Assembly (NCBI RefSeq): GCF_027627575.1
Contig: NZ_CP114065.1
Location: 3,658,001-3,722,000 of the forward strand
DNA length: 64,000 nucleotides
Direction: 5' to 3'
Origin: Kribbella sp. CA-293567
Lineage (GTDB): Bacteria; Actinomycetota; Actinomycetes; Propionibacteriales; Kribbellaceae
The notes beneath the pieces were generated by a model. That model saw nothing but the letters and a program-made list of their open reading frames with translations, did not search any database and had not been told where the DNA came from. Position numbers and translations under genes: made by a program. Numbering within the stretch: position 1 is the stretch's first letter; every line of letters starts with the position of its first letter. Below are positions 1-8,209 of the stretch, one piece after another.

Positions 1-1
1 G

Positions 2-1507
2 ACCGAGCAGTTGGGCGCTGCTCCCGACAGCGATCCGATGCTGGCTCGGGCGTTGTTCGCCGACCTCGCCGGAAAGCGCTGGTGGGGCCGGTTCGAGGAC
101 ATGCGTGGTCCGAAGGGTTTCCAGCGAACGTACGCGATCGGGAAGCCTGGTCAGTTCGGTGCGCAACGGGTCACCTTGACGATCCAGGCGGAGTTCACCG
201 GACCGGCGACCTCGCTCGGTGTGGTCAGGAACGTGATCAGCATCGTGCAGCGCTACCTGTACGACGATCGCTCGAACAGCTCGACCACCGGTCAGTCACT
301 CGGTGCGGGTCTCAGCGGCGGCTTGGAGGAAGGCAGAACGGGCAGTGCGAGCACCGACCGGACCGACTCCACCACGGTGTCGATCGGGGAGCAGACCACC
401 CGGCTCGAACGGATCGCGAGTTTCGACGGGTTGCACCGGGTTCGTCGCGGCGTCACGTACACGCTCGAGGTCACTCCGGAGCCGACCGCGATACCACCGC
501 GGACGCGGATCGGCCAGGCGATGACCCGATCGGAGTCGCCGCTCGTACCGGTGCGTCCGGTGCGGCTGACCGGCGAGATCGTGCAACTGATTCCCGCGCG
601 GATGCTTCCGGAACTCCCGCTGGACGGACCTTCCGCACCGCCGGAGCACAGCTCGGCACGACCGGCCACCGCAGTGGACCCCCGCGGCCTTCCGGACGCG
701 TTCTTCGTGGAAGGTGCTGAAGGCAACGAGTTGCCGGTGGCGATCGCGCGGCGGCTGGCAGAGCCGGATCTGCTCGGCCGGGCCGGGATCGAGGCACACC
801 GGTCGGCGCTGCAGGAAATCCTTGCCACGGCCGCGATGAACGCGTCGTTCAGCCGGATGGCGCGCGACGACGGCTTCGACGTACTCGAACTGTCGTTGCC
901 GGGGTATGCGTCGGGCTCGGTCAAGGTCCGGGTCGCCGCGAACGTGGTGGGCGCGCGACTGATCAGCGGACCGGTCGACGCCGTGGAGATCGGTGAGGTG
1001 AACCGGAGCCAGCACACCGTGACGCACACCGTGAACTCGGGCCGCCTGGCACCGGTGGACGGCGGCGCGACGGCCGCGGACGCGGACAGCGGGCTCGGGG
1101 GTGGACTGACCGCGGGCGACCAGCTCGCCGACCGGACCACGGACGGCCGGGGCGTACGGCGGGAGCGGAGCCGGTTCGAGCAGGGATCGGTCGTGACGGT
1201 TCAGGTCGAGGTCGAGTACGACGTGAAGCTGATCCGGGAGATCGTGCGGCGCAGCGGCGAGCTTCGCCCGACCGAGGTGCTTCGGCTCGAACAGGCGCCG
1301 CGCGGTACGGCGTACTTGACGATGTTCGAAGCCGACTATCTGCAACTCCTGGCAGCCGATGGCAATCCGGCGCCTGCAACGGTCGTGCCTGCGGTGCGCC
1401 CTCCGGTCGATCCATGGGACCGGCTGTTGACCGCGAACCTGGCGACGGCGCCTGAAGACGATGACGAGGAGTGCGATGACGACGAGAAGCCGGCATGCCT
1501 AGGGTGA
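2..1507 (+). CDS. Large protein of unknown function, 5' truncated by the window edge
   Basis: The frame is open from base 2 with no convincing start, so this is the C-terminal part of a longer protein; the TTG at 11 is only the first possible start inside the window. About 500 residues are visible. Two loosely similar blocks (roughly residues 45-155 and 300-405 of the visible part) each have a beta-strand-like segment, a Gly/Ser/Thr/Asp-rich low-complexity stretch and a closing strand of the type RxERxxxFxxGxxxTVxV. The C-terminus is strongly acidic (EDDDEECDDDE). No catalytic motif, signal peptide or membrane segment is visible. The low-complexity inserts suggest a surface or secreted multidomain protein, but I do not recognise the family. 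The next gene overlaps its 3' end by 13 bp, so the two are probably co-transcribed. Confidence 0.6.
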   Translation, partial: TEQLGAAPDSDPMLARALFADLAGKRWWGRFEDMRGPKGFQRTYAIGKPGQFGAQRVTLTIQAEFTGPATSLGVVRNVISIVQRYLYDDRSNSSTTGQSLGAGLSGGLEEGRTGSASTDRTDSTTVSIGEQTTRLERIASFDGLHRVRRGVTYTLEVTPEPTAIPPRTRIGQAMTRSESPLVPVRPVRLTGEIVQLIPARMLPELPLDGPSAPPEHSSARPATAVDPRGLPDAFFVEGAEGNELPVAIARRLAEPDLLGRAGIEAHRSALQEILATAAMNASFSRMARDDGFDVLELSLPGYASGSVKVRVAANVVGARLISGPVDAVEIGEVNRSQHTVTHTVNSGRLAPVDGGATAADADSGLGGGLTAGDQLADRTTDGRGVRRERSRFEQGSVVTVQVEVEYDVKLIREIVRRSGELRPTEVLRLEQAPRGTAYLTMFEADYLQLLAADGNPAPATVVPAVRPPVDPWDRLLTANLATAPEDDDEECDDDEKPACLG

Positions 1508-2040
1508 CGGTGCTGCCGATCGCCCGGACCCGGGACGAAGCCTTGGCGTACCTCGACCTGCTGCCGTGTGCCGAATGCGGTTCCGTACAGGCCGAGTGGC
1601 AGCACGGCCTCGCGCAGGTCGGTGGGCGACTGGTCACGGCGTACGACGGCACCTGCGGCAAGTGCGGGACAGGCCGAGAGCACCTGTTCGGGCTTCCGGA
1701 CCGCGAGCACGCCGGCGGCACCCCGAACTTCGGCGGCCCCGAACCCTCGCAGTTGCTGGACCCCGGACAGTGGCTGGACCTGGCTGATCGGCTGATGTCG
1801 GCAGTGCCCAGCGATGATCCGGCCGCCGCCGACGAGGCAGCGCGGTACGCCGTCGCCGCGGTTCGGGAGGTGCTCAAGTTCCTTTCCCCTGGGACGAATA
1901 CCGTGCCGCCGGAGCTGTTCTGGTCCGACGCGGGCCGGCGGGTGTACGACCAGCAACCCGGCCGCTTCCGCCTCGACCGGCTACAGGTCGTGCTGGCCAC
2001 CTACGAGAACCTGGACCGGCCGGGCCTGCGGCGCCGATGA
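1495..2040 (+). CDS. Small hypothetical protein with CxxC zinc-knuckle pairs
   Basis: 181 residues. Two CxxC pairs (CAEC near residue 25, CGKC near residue 54) are spaced like a treble-clef or zinc-ribbon metal site; the rest is a helical, Ala/Asp-rich C-terminal half. No signal peptide or membrane segment. It starts inside the 3' end of the upstream large gene (13-bp overlap), which implies translational coupling and a linked role. I do not recognise a named family; zinc binding is inferred from the cysteine spacing only. Confidence 0.6.
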   Translation: MPRVTVLPIARTRDEALAYLDLLPCAECGSVQAEWQHGLAQVGGRLVTAYDGTCGKCGTGREHLFGLPDREHAGGTPNFGGPEPSQLLDPGQWLDLADRLMSAVPSDDPAAADEAARYAVAAVREVLKFLSPGTNTVPPELFWSDAGRRVYDQQPGRFRLDRLQVVLATYENLDRPGLRRR

Positions 2041-2110
2041 GCGCTGACGGTCTGTTTCGTAACCCCACTACATCCCGGGCATGCGCCCAAGACAAGCAAC
2101 CTTGCGAATT

Positions 2111-2449
2111 CTAGTAGTCCGAGTGGCGGCTGCCCGATTTGGCCAGTCCGCGGCTGACCAGGTAGCCGATGGTCAGGAGGGTGACGTACAGCCAGGCCCG
2201 CTCGGCGTCGAAGGCGTCGCGGCCGTCGTTGTCGTCGCCGACGACGGCCGCTGCGATCAGCACGCCGAGAACTGCTGCCACGTAGGCGATCAGTTCTGTG
2301 GTCTTGAACGACGCTTTGGTCTCCGAAGCGCCACTCCGGTGGACTGGACCGCCCGGGCCGACAGGACCCGGGCCGACACCGGCGGGTCCGACAGGCGGCT
2401 GCCCCTGCGGCATGCCGGGGGCTGGAGAACCTTGCTCGTACGCGGACAT
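2111..2449 (-). CDS. Small Pro/Gly-rich membrane protein
   Basis: 112 residues. Start ATG at 2449 is chosen because GGGAGG lies about 5 bases upstream; longer in-frame starts have no such site. The N-terminal ~40 residues are Pro/Gly/Gln-rich (cytosolic or disordered), followed by two hydrophobic segments (about residues 52-72 and 87-104) separated by an acidic loop (DDNDGRDAFD), giving a two-helix membrane hairpin. No enzyme motif. It is divergent from the DUF998-like gene downstream. Function unknown. Confidence 0.6.
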   Translation of the reverse strand: MSAYEQGSPAPGMPQGQPPVGPAGVGPGPVGPGGPVHRSGASETKASFKTTELIAYVAAVLGVLIAAAVVGDDNDGRDAFDAERAWLYVTLLTIGYLVSRGLAKSGSRHSDY

Positions 2450-2640
2450 CTTTTCCTCCCTAGCGTTGCGGTCTTCGGACAGTCGCTCGGTACCCGCGGA
2501 CCAATCCATGGCGAACCGTCCCGCGTCACCTGGTCCCTGTGTGTCACGGAGCTTTCTCGCCGCAGAGGTGTCGATTTCTGGATGAGTTGATCGACGCAGA
2601 GGTGTAAGAGCAGAACCCCTGTCTCGGAAGGACCCGGATC

Positions 2641-3303
2641 ATGACCACCACCCAAGCCCCAGTTGTCCGTACGACGCCTCGCACCACCACCCGTACCTTG
2701 CTCACTGCCGGCCTGGTGGCCGGGCCGCTCTACACGGCTGTCTGGCTCGGACAGGCCGCGACGCGGGAAGGGTTCGACATCACCCGCCACCCGGCCAGCC
2801 TGCTCGCCAACGGTGGCCCGGGGTGGATCCAGTCGGTCAACTTCGTGCTCGCCGCTCTCCTCACGGTCGCCGCTGCCGTGGGGCTGCACCGATCGATGTC
2901 CGGCCGCGGGAGCCGGTGGGCGCCACGGCTGCTCGGCGCGTACGGCGTCGGTCTGTTGCTGGCCGCGATCTTTCCGGCCGACCCGGGCGCCGGATTCCCC
3001 GTCGGCACCCCCGGTGACCACGCCGAGATCAGCGCCCGCGGGATGGGGCACTTCGTCGCCGGAACCATCGGGTTCACCGGGCTGATCGCCGCTTGCCTGG
3101 TGATGGCGGCGTACTACCGCAGTACCGGGCAGACCGGCTGGGCCCGCTACTCCACGGTGACCGGCGTGCTCTTCTTCGGCGCTTTCGCCGGACTGATGGC
3201 AGGCGCCGGCAAGCCGGTCACGATCACTGTTTTCGGAGTGGCGGTCGTCCTCGGCTGGAGCTGGATCGCCGCCATCTGCGCGCAGCACCGACGGACCACC
3301 TGA
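2641..3303 (+). CDS. DUF998-family integral membrane protein
   Basis: 220 residues with about six hydrophobic segments. A short Thr-rich cytosolic N-terminus precedes the first helix (LLTAGLVAGPLYTAVWLGQ); a conserved-looking loop FDITRHPASLLANGGPGW and a later FPADPGAGFPVGTP loop followed by an H..E motif match the DUF998 pattern known in actinobacteria. RBS GGAAGG lies ahead of ATG. The 3' end faces the epoxide hydrolase gene on the other strand with 13 bp between them. Biological role of DUF998 is not established. Confidence 0.75.
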   Translation: MTTTQAPVVRTTPRTTTRTLLTAGLVAGPLYTAVWLGQAATREGFDITRHPASLLANGGPGWIQSVNFVLAALLTVAAAVGLHRSMSGRGSRWAPRLLGAYGVGLLLAAIFPADPGAGFPVGTPGDHAEISARGMGHFVAGTIGFTGLIAACLVMAAYYRSTGQTGWARYSTVTGVLFFGAFAGLMAGAGKPVTITVFGVAVVLGWSWIAAICAQHRRTT

Positions 3304-3316
3304 CGAACCGCCGGGG

Positions 3317-4612
3317 TCAGCGAGAGGATCGGAAGGCGGCACGGAGTTCTTGAGTGAACAGGTCGGGCTCCTCCCAGGCGGCGAAGTGTCCGCCTTGCTC
3401 GGGTTTGCCGTAGTAGTTGAGGGTCGGATAGCTGGCCTGCGCCCAGCTGCGCGGTGCCTGGAAGATCTCGCCCGGGAATGCGCTGAACGCGACTGGGACG
3501 GTCACCGGGGCAGGAGGCTCTCCCGCGGCGGCGGTCTGGGTTCGCTCCCAGTACACGCGGGCGGCCGACTCGCCGGTGCCGGTCAGCCAGTAGAGCGAGA
3601 TGTTGTCGAGGATGTGCTCGCGGGTGAGGTTGCCCGCCGGCGGGCCGCCGGCGAAGGCGCGGGAGATCTTGAGGTAGCTGTCGGTGTCGTGGTCGAGCAT
3701 CCAGGCCGCCAGGGCGACGGGGGAGTCCAGCAGTGCGTAGCCGATCGTCTGCGGACGCGTCGACTGTTCCACCAGGTAGCCCTTGCCGCTCGTCGAGAAG
3801 ACCTGCAGTGCGGCGAGCGCGGCCTTCTCCTCGTCGGTGTTCTTCGGCAGATTGCTGGTGCCGGCCAACGCCGGGACCAGCAGGTTCAGATGGATGCCGA
3901 GTAGCCCAGCGGGGGCCAGGCGGCCGAGGTTGTCGGTGACGGCGGCGCCGACGTCGCCGCCTTGGGCGACGTAGCGGGTGTAGCCGAGGCGGCGCATGAG
4001 TTCGGCCCAGGCGCGTGCCGTCCGGGCGGTGTCCCAGCCGAGTTCGTCCGGTTTGCCGGAGAAGCCATAGCCGGGGATCGACGGCAGCACGAGGTGGAAA
4101 GCATCCGCCGCAGTGCCGCCGTACGCGGTCGGATTGGTGAGGGGGCCGACCGTCTCGAGCAGTTCGACGATCGAGCCGGGCCAGCCGTGAGTCATGATCA
4201 GCGGCAGTGCGTTGCGGTGCGGTGAGCGTACGTGGATGAAGTGCACGTCGACGCCGTCGATCTCGGTCTTGTACTGCGGCAGCGCGTTGAGCTTCGCCTC
4301 GAATCGCTGCCAGTCGTACTTGGTGGCCCAGTGCCGGGCGAGGGCCCGGGCGGGTGCCAGTTGGACGCCTTGCGAGCGGTCGGTGACGAGCTCGCGAGTC
4401 GGCCAGCGGGTGGCGGCGATCCGGCGGCGCATCTCGGCTACCTGTCCATGCCGAATCGAGACCCGGAACGGGCGAATCGCGTTCGGGCCGGTGGCCGCTG
4501 CCGCGCTCGCCGGCGCCTGGCCGAGAGCACCGTGCGTGGCGACGGTGAGGCCGGCGGCGAGGCCGCCCTGCAACAGATGCCGTCGAGTGGGTTGGGATAC
4601 GGACGAAGTCAT
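3317..4612 (-). CDS. Tat-exported epoxide hydrolase
   Basis: 431 residues from ATG 4612 (GGAGAA just upstream). The N-terminus carries a twin-arginine signal (TRRHLLQGGLAAG) and Ala-rich cleavage region, so the enzyme is predicted to be exported folded. An N-terminal epoxide-hydrolase domain (IRPFRVSIRH..., ~residues 48-150) precedes an alpha/beta-hydrolase fold with the oxyanion motif HGWPGS and the nucleophile elbow QGGDVG (Asp nucleophile); GGHFAAWEEP near the C-terminus supplies the catalytic His. Expected reaction: hydrolysis of an epoxide to a diol; substrate unknown. It is closely related to the next gene, which lacks the signal peptide, so the two look like a tandem duplication with different cellular locations. 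Confidence 0.88.
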   Translation of the reverse strand: MTSSVSQPTRRHLLQGGLAAGLTVATHGALGQAPASAAAATGPNAIRPFRVSIRHGQVAEMRRRIAATRWPTRELVTDRSQGVQLAPARALARHWATKYDWQRFEAKLNALPQYKTEIDGVDVHFIHVRSPHRNALPLIMTHGWPGSIVELLETVGPLTNPTAYGGTAADAFHLVLPSIPGYGFSGKPDELGWDTARTARAWAELMRRLGYTRYVAQGGDVGAAVTDNLGRLAPAGLLGIHLNLLVPALAGTSNLPKNTDEEKAALAALQVFSTSGKGYLVEQSTRPQTIGYALLDSPVALAAWMLDHDTDSYLKISRAFAGGPPAGNLTREHILDNISLYWLTGTGESAARVYWERTQTAAAGEPPAPVTVPVAFSAFPGEIFQAPRSWAQASYPTLNYYGKPEQGGHFAAWEEPDLFTQELRAAFRSSR

Positions 4613-4672
4613 GGTTCTCCACCTCAAGGTTCGAATACTTGGATGACCGCCTGCCGGGTTCGGCGCGTGCGG

Positions 4673-5875
4673 TTATCGCAGTGGACGGAATGCGGCTCGC
4701 ACCTGCGCCGCGAACAGTTCCGGCTCTTCCCAGGCAGCGAAGTGACCGCCGCGTGCCGCGACCCCGAAATAGTTGAGCGTGGGGTAGGCCTGCTCGGCCC
4801 AGCTGCGCGGTGTCCGCCAGATCTCGCCGGGGAAGGTGCTGAACCCGACCGGAACGCGTGGGTCCGGAAGCGGTGGACGTCCCGCGGCAGACGCGTCCGG
4901 TCCGTACGCCTCCCAGTACGACCTCGCCGAGGATGCTCCGGTGCCGGTCAGCCAGTAGGCGGTCACGTTGTCGAGGATGTGGTCCCTGGTGAGGTTGCCC
5001 GTGGGCTTGTCGTCGACGAATGCGCCGGCGATCTTGTCATAGGCGTCGGTGTCGTGGTCGATCATCCAGGCGGCGAGCGCGGACGGCGAGTCCAGCAGCG
5101 CGTACCCGATCGTCTCCGGCCGGGTGGCCATCTCCACGAAGTAACCGTTTCCGCTGGTCTGGAAGACCTTGATCGCGGCGAGCGCGGCGCGTTCCTCCTC
5201 GGTGTCGTTCGGCAGCGAGGCGGGGTCGTTGAGGGCCGTCACCAGCAGGTTGGTGTGGATGCCGGCCAGCCCCTGCGGGCCCAGCCGTCCGAGCGCGTCG
5301 GTCACACCGGCGCCGACGTCACCGCCCTGTGCCACGTAGCGGTCGTAGCCGAGCCGGCGCATCAGCTCCGCCCAGGCCTGGGCGGTGCGGACAAGGTCCC
5401 AGCCGAGCTCGGTCGGCTCGGCCGAGAAGCCGTATCCGGGCAGCGACGGCAGTACGAGGTGGAAGGCGTCCGCGGCGGTGCCGCCGTGCGCGGTCGGGTC
5501 GGTCAGCGGGCCGATGGAGTCGATCATCTCGATGATCGATCCCGGCCAGCCGTGTGTCATGACCAGCGGCAGCGCGTCCGGGTGCTTGGACCTGACGTGG
5601 ACGAAGTGGATGTCCACGCCGTCGATCTCGGTGGTGAACTGAGGCAGCGCGTTCAGCCGGGACTGCACTCGCCGTACGTCGTAGTCCTTCGCCCAGTACC
5701 GGCCCAGTGCTCGCATCGTGGCCAGCTGCACCCCCTGCTCGCGATCGCGTACGAGCTCCGGCGTCGGCCAGCGCGTCGCCCTCAAGCGGCGGCGCAGGTC
5801 GTCGAGCGCCTCGGCACGGAAACGCACGGTGAACGGCCGGATGGCACGGCTGTCTTGCTGTTCGAGCGTGGTCAT
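4673..5875 (-). CDS. Cytosolic epoxide hydrolase (paralogue of the exported one)
   Basis: 400 residues from ATG 5875 (AAAGG about 12 bases upstream). Same architecture as its neighbour: epoxide-hydrolase N-terminal domain (IRPFTVRFRAEALDDLRRRL), oxyanion HGWPGS, nucleophile elbow QGGDVG and C-terminal GGHFAAWEEPE with the general-base His. No Tat or Sec signal, so it should stay in the cytoplasm. It is followed by the Tat-exported copy with a 60-bp gap, and a TetR gene lies upstream on the same strand; a shared regulator is plausible but not shown. Confidence 0.88.
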   Translation of the reverse strand: MTTLEQQDSRAIRPFTVRFRAEALDDLRRRLRATRWPTPELVRDREQGVQLATMRALGRYWAKDYDVRRVQSRLNALPQFTTEIDGVDIHFVHVRSKHPDALPLVMTHGWPGSIIEMIDSIGPLTDPTAHGGTAADAFHLVLPSLPGYGFSAEPTELGWDLVRTAQAWAELMRRLGYDRYVAQGGDVGAGVTDALGRLGPQGLAGIHTNLLVTALNDPASLPNDTEEERAALAAIKVFQTSGNGYFVEMATRPETIGYALLDSPSALAAWMIDHDTDAYDKIAGAFVDDKPTGNLTRDHILDNVTAYWLTGTGASSARSYWEAYGPDASAAGRPPLPDPRVPVGFSTFPGEIWRTPRSWAEQAYPTLNYFGVAARGGHFAAWEEPELFAAQVRAAFRPLR

Positions 5876-6104
5876 AGCACGCGCTGCCTTTCGCAGTCGG
5901 AATCCGGTGCCTGACACCGAACCCAGCTCCCTGGACGAAAATCAGCATGGCAACGTCTCGTGCTGTCCGCGCCCGTGGAACACACTGGTCGACCCACGGG
6001 GGTCACCCCTGGGTGCCCGGTGTCCGCGCTTGCTCTGCGGTGACTCGTACCTCGCGGGGGGCTCCGAGTCGGAGCCCCCTGGGTGGGCGCGTTCGCTAAG
6101 GGAG

Positions 6105-6725
6105 TCAGCCGAGCTCCTGATCCGTTCGGCGGGTCAGGGACGTGAGGATGATCTCCTGCGCTGCGCGGACGGTGGCTGTGAAGGTGGTCGAATCCCGGCC
6201 GATCCGTTCGGCGCCGGCCCGCATGACTCCGGACAGCAGTTCTACCGCGAGATCCACGTCCTCGACGTCGCGGAACTCTCCGCGCGCTATGCCATCGCGC
6301 ACCACGTTCTCCACTTCGACCACGATCGCGGAGAAAGGGCTGTCCGGCCCTTTCGGCACCTCGGCGACCGGGCCGGAGGTCTGCCGGAAGACCAGCTGCA
6401 GAGTCCGGTCCGTGAACGCTTCCAGGACGGCGTCGATGAGCTGACGCAGGCGTTCCGCGGCGTCGTCGGAGGACCGGGCGGCGATTGCGGCCACCCGCTC
6501 GACCAAGGGCTGACAGGCGCGCTGGGTCAGCGCCAGAACCAAGGCACTCTTGTCGCGCGAGTAGTTGTACAGCGTGTTGCGCGCAAGCCCGGCCCGGGCC
6601 GCGATCTGGCCCATGTTGATCGAGTCGTAGTCGTGTTCGAGCAGCAGTTGCTGCACAGCCTCGGCGAGCTCGGCCCACACCAGCTCGTGGTGCTCCTCGA
6701 TGCTGGTTCCCCGGATCCGCGGCAC
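6105..6725 (-). CDS. TetR-family transcriptional regulator
   Basis: 206 residues. The N-terminal helix-turn-helix (about residues 20-65: INMGQIAARAGLARNTLYNYSRDKSALV) is a clear TetR DNA-binding domain; the rest is an all-helical ligand-binding region without a recognisable effector motif. It sits upstream of the two epoxide hydrolases on the same strand with about 230 bp between, and is the likely local repressor of that pair. Effector unknown. Confidence 0.88.
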   Translation of the reverse strand: MPRIRGTSIEEHHELVWAELAEAVQQLLLEHDYDSINMGQIAARAGLARNTLYNYSRDKSALVLALTQRACQPLVERVAAIAARSSDDAAERLRQLIDAVLEAFTDRTLQLVFRQTSGPVAEVPKGPDSPFSAIVVEVENVVRDGIARGEFRDVEDVDLAVELLSGVMRAGAERIGRDSTTFTATVRAAQEIILTSLTRRTDQELG

Positions 6726-6825
6726 GGCCGCCTCCTTCTCGTGTGGTTCTTCCCTGTGCTCAGAGCCGCCGGACCGCCGAGCGGCCCGCCACCTCGATCA
6801 CGTCGATCAACGTCGGCGTTCGCTG

Positions 6826-7296
6826 CTACCTTGCCTCGTCGGAAGGCAGCGATGCGCCCGCTAGATGCGCGTTCTCCTGATAGGTCGGCGTGAGCCGCAC
6901 GCGGCTGAGACGCCAGCCGTCGGCTGTACGGACCGCCTCGTTGTCGTAGAAGCCGACGACCAGCCAGCGATTGGGCCCGCCGTCGGCAGTCTCGTCCGGA
7001 ACCCAGTGCTCGGCACGGACATGAGCGTGAATCGTCGCCCGGTCGCCATCGAGCTTGATGACATGGCCCGTGATCACATGGTGGGTTGCCATGAACGGCG
7101 CGAACGCTCCCCGGAGGACCTCGACGTACGCGCCGAGCGGGGTCTCCATCGGGGGAATGCCGGCGACAGCCGAGAAGTCGAGCGTGAGCGGGTCGGTGTA
7201 GACCAGGCCGGGCAGCCGGCTGAACTCCTTCTGATCCGCGATGTCGGCGTACATGCCATGCAGCTGAATGATCTCCGCAAGGTCGGTAGCGGTCAT
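6826..7296 (-). CDS. SnoaL-like nuclear-transport-factor-2 fold protein
   Basis: 156 residues. The pattern of an N-terminal helical pair (LAEIIQLHGMYADIADQKEF), then THHVITGHVIKLDGDRATIHAHV and a C-terminal GWRLSRVRLTPTYQ strand is typical of the SnoaL-like/NTF2 fold family whose members are small isomerases, hydratases or ligand-binding proteins. No signal peptide. The fold is confident, the activity is not. It lies between the TetR and MerR genes, all on the minus strand. Confidence 0.75.
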   Translation of the reverse strand: MTATDLAEIIQLHGMYADIADQKEFSRLPGLVYTDPLTLDFSAVAGIPPMETPLGAYVEVLRGAFAPFMATHHVITGHVIKLDGDRATIHAHVRAEHWVPDETADGGPNRWLVVGFYDNEAVRTADGWRLSRVRLTPTYQENAHLAGASLPSDEAR

Positions 7297-7437
7297 GGGA
7301 GAGCTCCTCAGTTCGTTGCGCCGCGCTCCGGTAAGCGACGACCTGTCGTAAACATTACGACGAACTGTCGTAAAAGCAAGGAGTGCTCGGTGTGATTCCT
7401 CGACGACGGCGTCTCAGGCGAACCTCGAACTGACCGG

Positions 7438-8166
7438 CTATCCCTTGTCTCGCCGGCGAAGTTCCTTCCCGATCCGGGCGAGCACGTCCACCTGTGCCGC
7501 GTTGTAGATCTCGGTCATGGCGCTGGCGAGGGTGTGAGCCAGGTGCCCGGTTTGCCCGGGCGCCTGCTGCTGGGTGCTGAGTACGTCGGGATGCTTGGCG
7601 AGTGCGTCGATGGCGTGGGGGAGCAGCCGCCGCGCGAGGTCGCGGCGGGTGTTCTCGTCGGCGTCGGCAGGCAACTGAGCGAATTCGGCATCGGCGGGTG
7701 CACATCGGTACTCGGCCAGCATTCGTCGATAGGCCGCGAGGCCGGACGGGCCGGCCACCCGGCTGTACACCACCATCAGCTGACGATCGGCCTCGGAGAA
7801 GTTGCCGGCGGTCGCTGCCAGATCGGCCGGTAGGTCGGTCGGCAGGCTCTGGCGCAGGATCAGGGCCAGTTCGGCCCGGACGCGCTGGATTCGGTCGGCC
7901 GCGGCGGCGAGTTCCGCATCCAGTACGCGCAACGCCTCTTCCGGATGTTCGTCGGCGTCGCCCAGTGCCGCGATCTGCGCCAGCGACACTCCGAGCTCGG
8001 AGAGGCGCCGGATCCGCAGTAGTCGTACCAGGTGAGGGACGCCGTAGCGCTTGTACCCGTTCGTGTCGCGCTCGGGCCTATCGAGCAGGCCGACCTTGTG
8101 GTAGTGCCGCACAGCCTTCACGGTCGTCCCGGCCAGCTCCGCCACCTGACGCGTACTCCACGCCAC
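7438..8166 (-). CDS. MerR-family transcriptional regulator
   Basis: 242 residues. The N-terminal winged HTH is canonical (STRQVAELAGTTVKAVRHYHKVGLL...NGYKRYGVPHLVRLLRIRRLSELGVSL), followed by the dimerisation helix and a ~150-residue helical C-terminal domain of the TipAS/antibiotic-sensing size but without Cys ligands, so an organic effector is more likely than a metal. It is downstream of the secreted hydrolase on the same strand (43-bp gap). Confidence 0.87.
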   Translation of the reverse strand: MAWSTRQVAELAGTTVKAVRHYHKVGLLDRPERDTNGYKRYGVPHLVRLLRIRRLSELGVSLAQIAALGDADEHPEEALRVLDAELAAAADRIQRVRAELALILRQSLPTDLPADLAATAGNFSEADRQLMVVYSRVAGPSGLAAYRRMLAEYRCAPADAEFAQLPADADENTRRDLARRLLPHAIDALAKHPDVLSTQQQAPGQTGHLAHTLASAMTEIYNAAQVDVLARIGKELRRRDKG

Positions 8167-8209
8167 GGCTCATCCCTCCCGTACGTCGGTTGCCTTCGAC
8201 GCTACTGGC

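Noticed and set aside
4232..5914. 560-codon plus-strand open frame
   Set aside because: Lies opposite the two epoxide hydrolases, whose motifs are complete.
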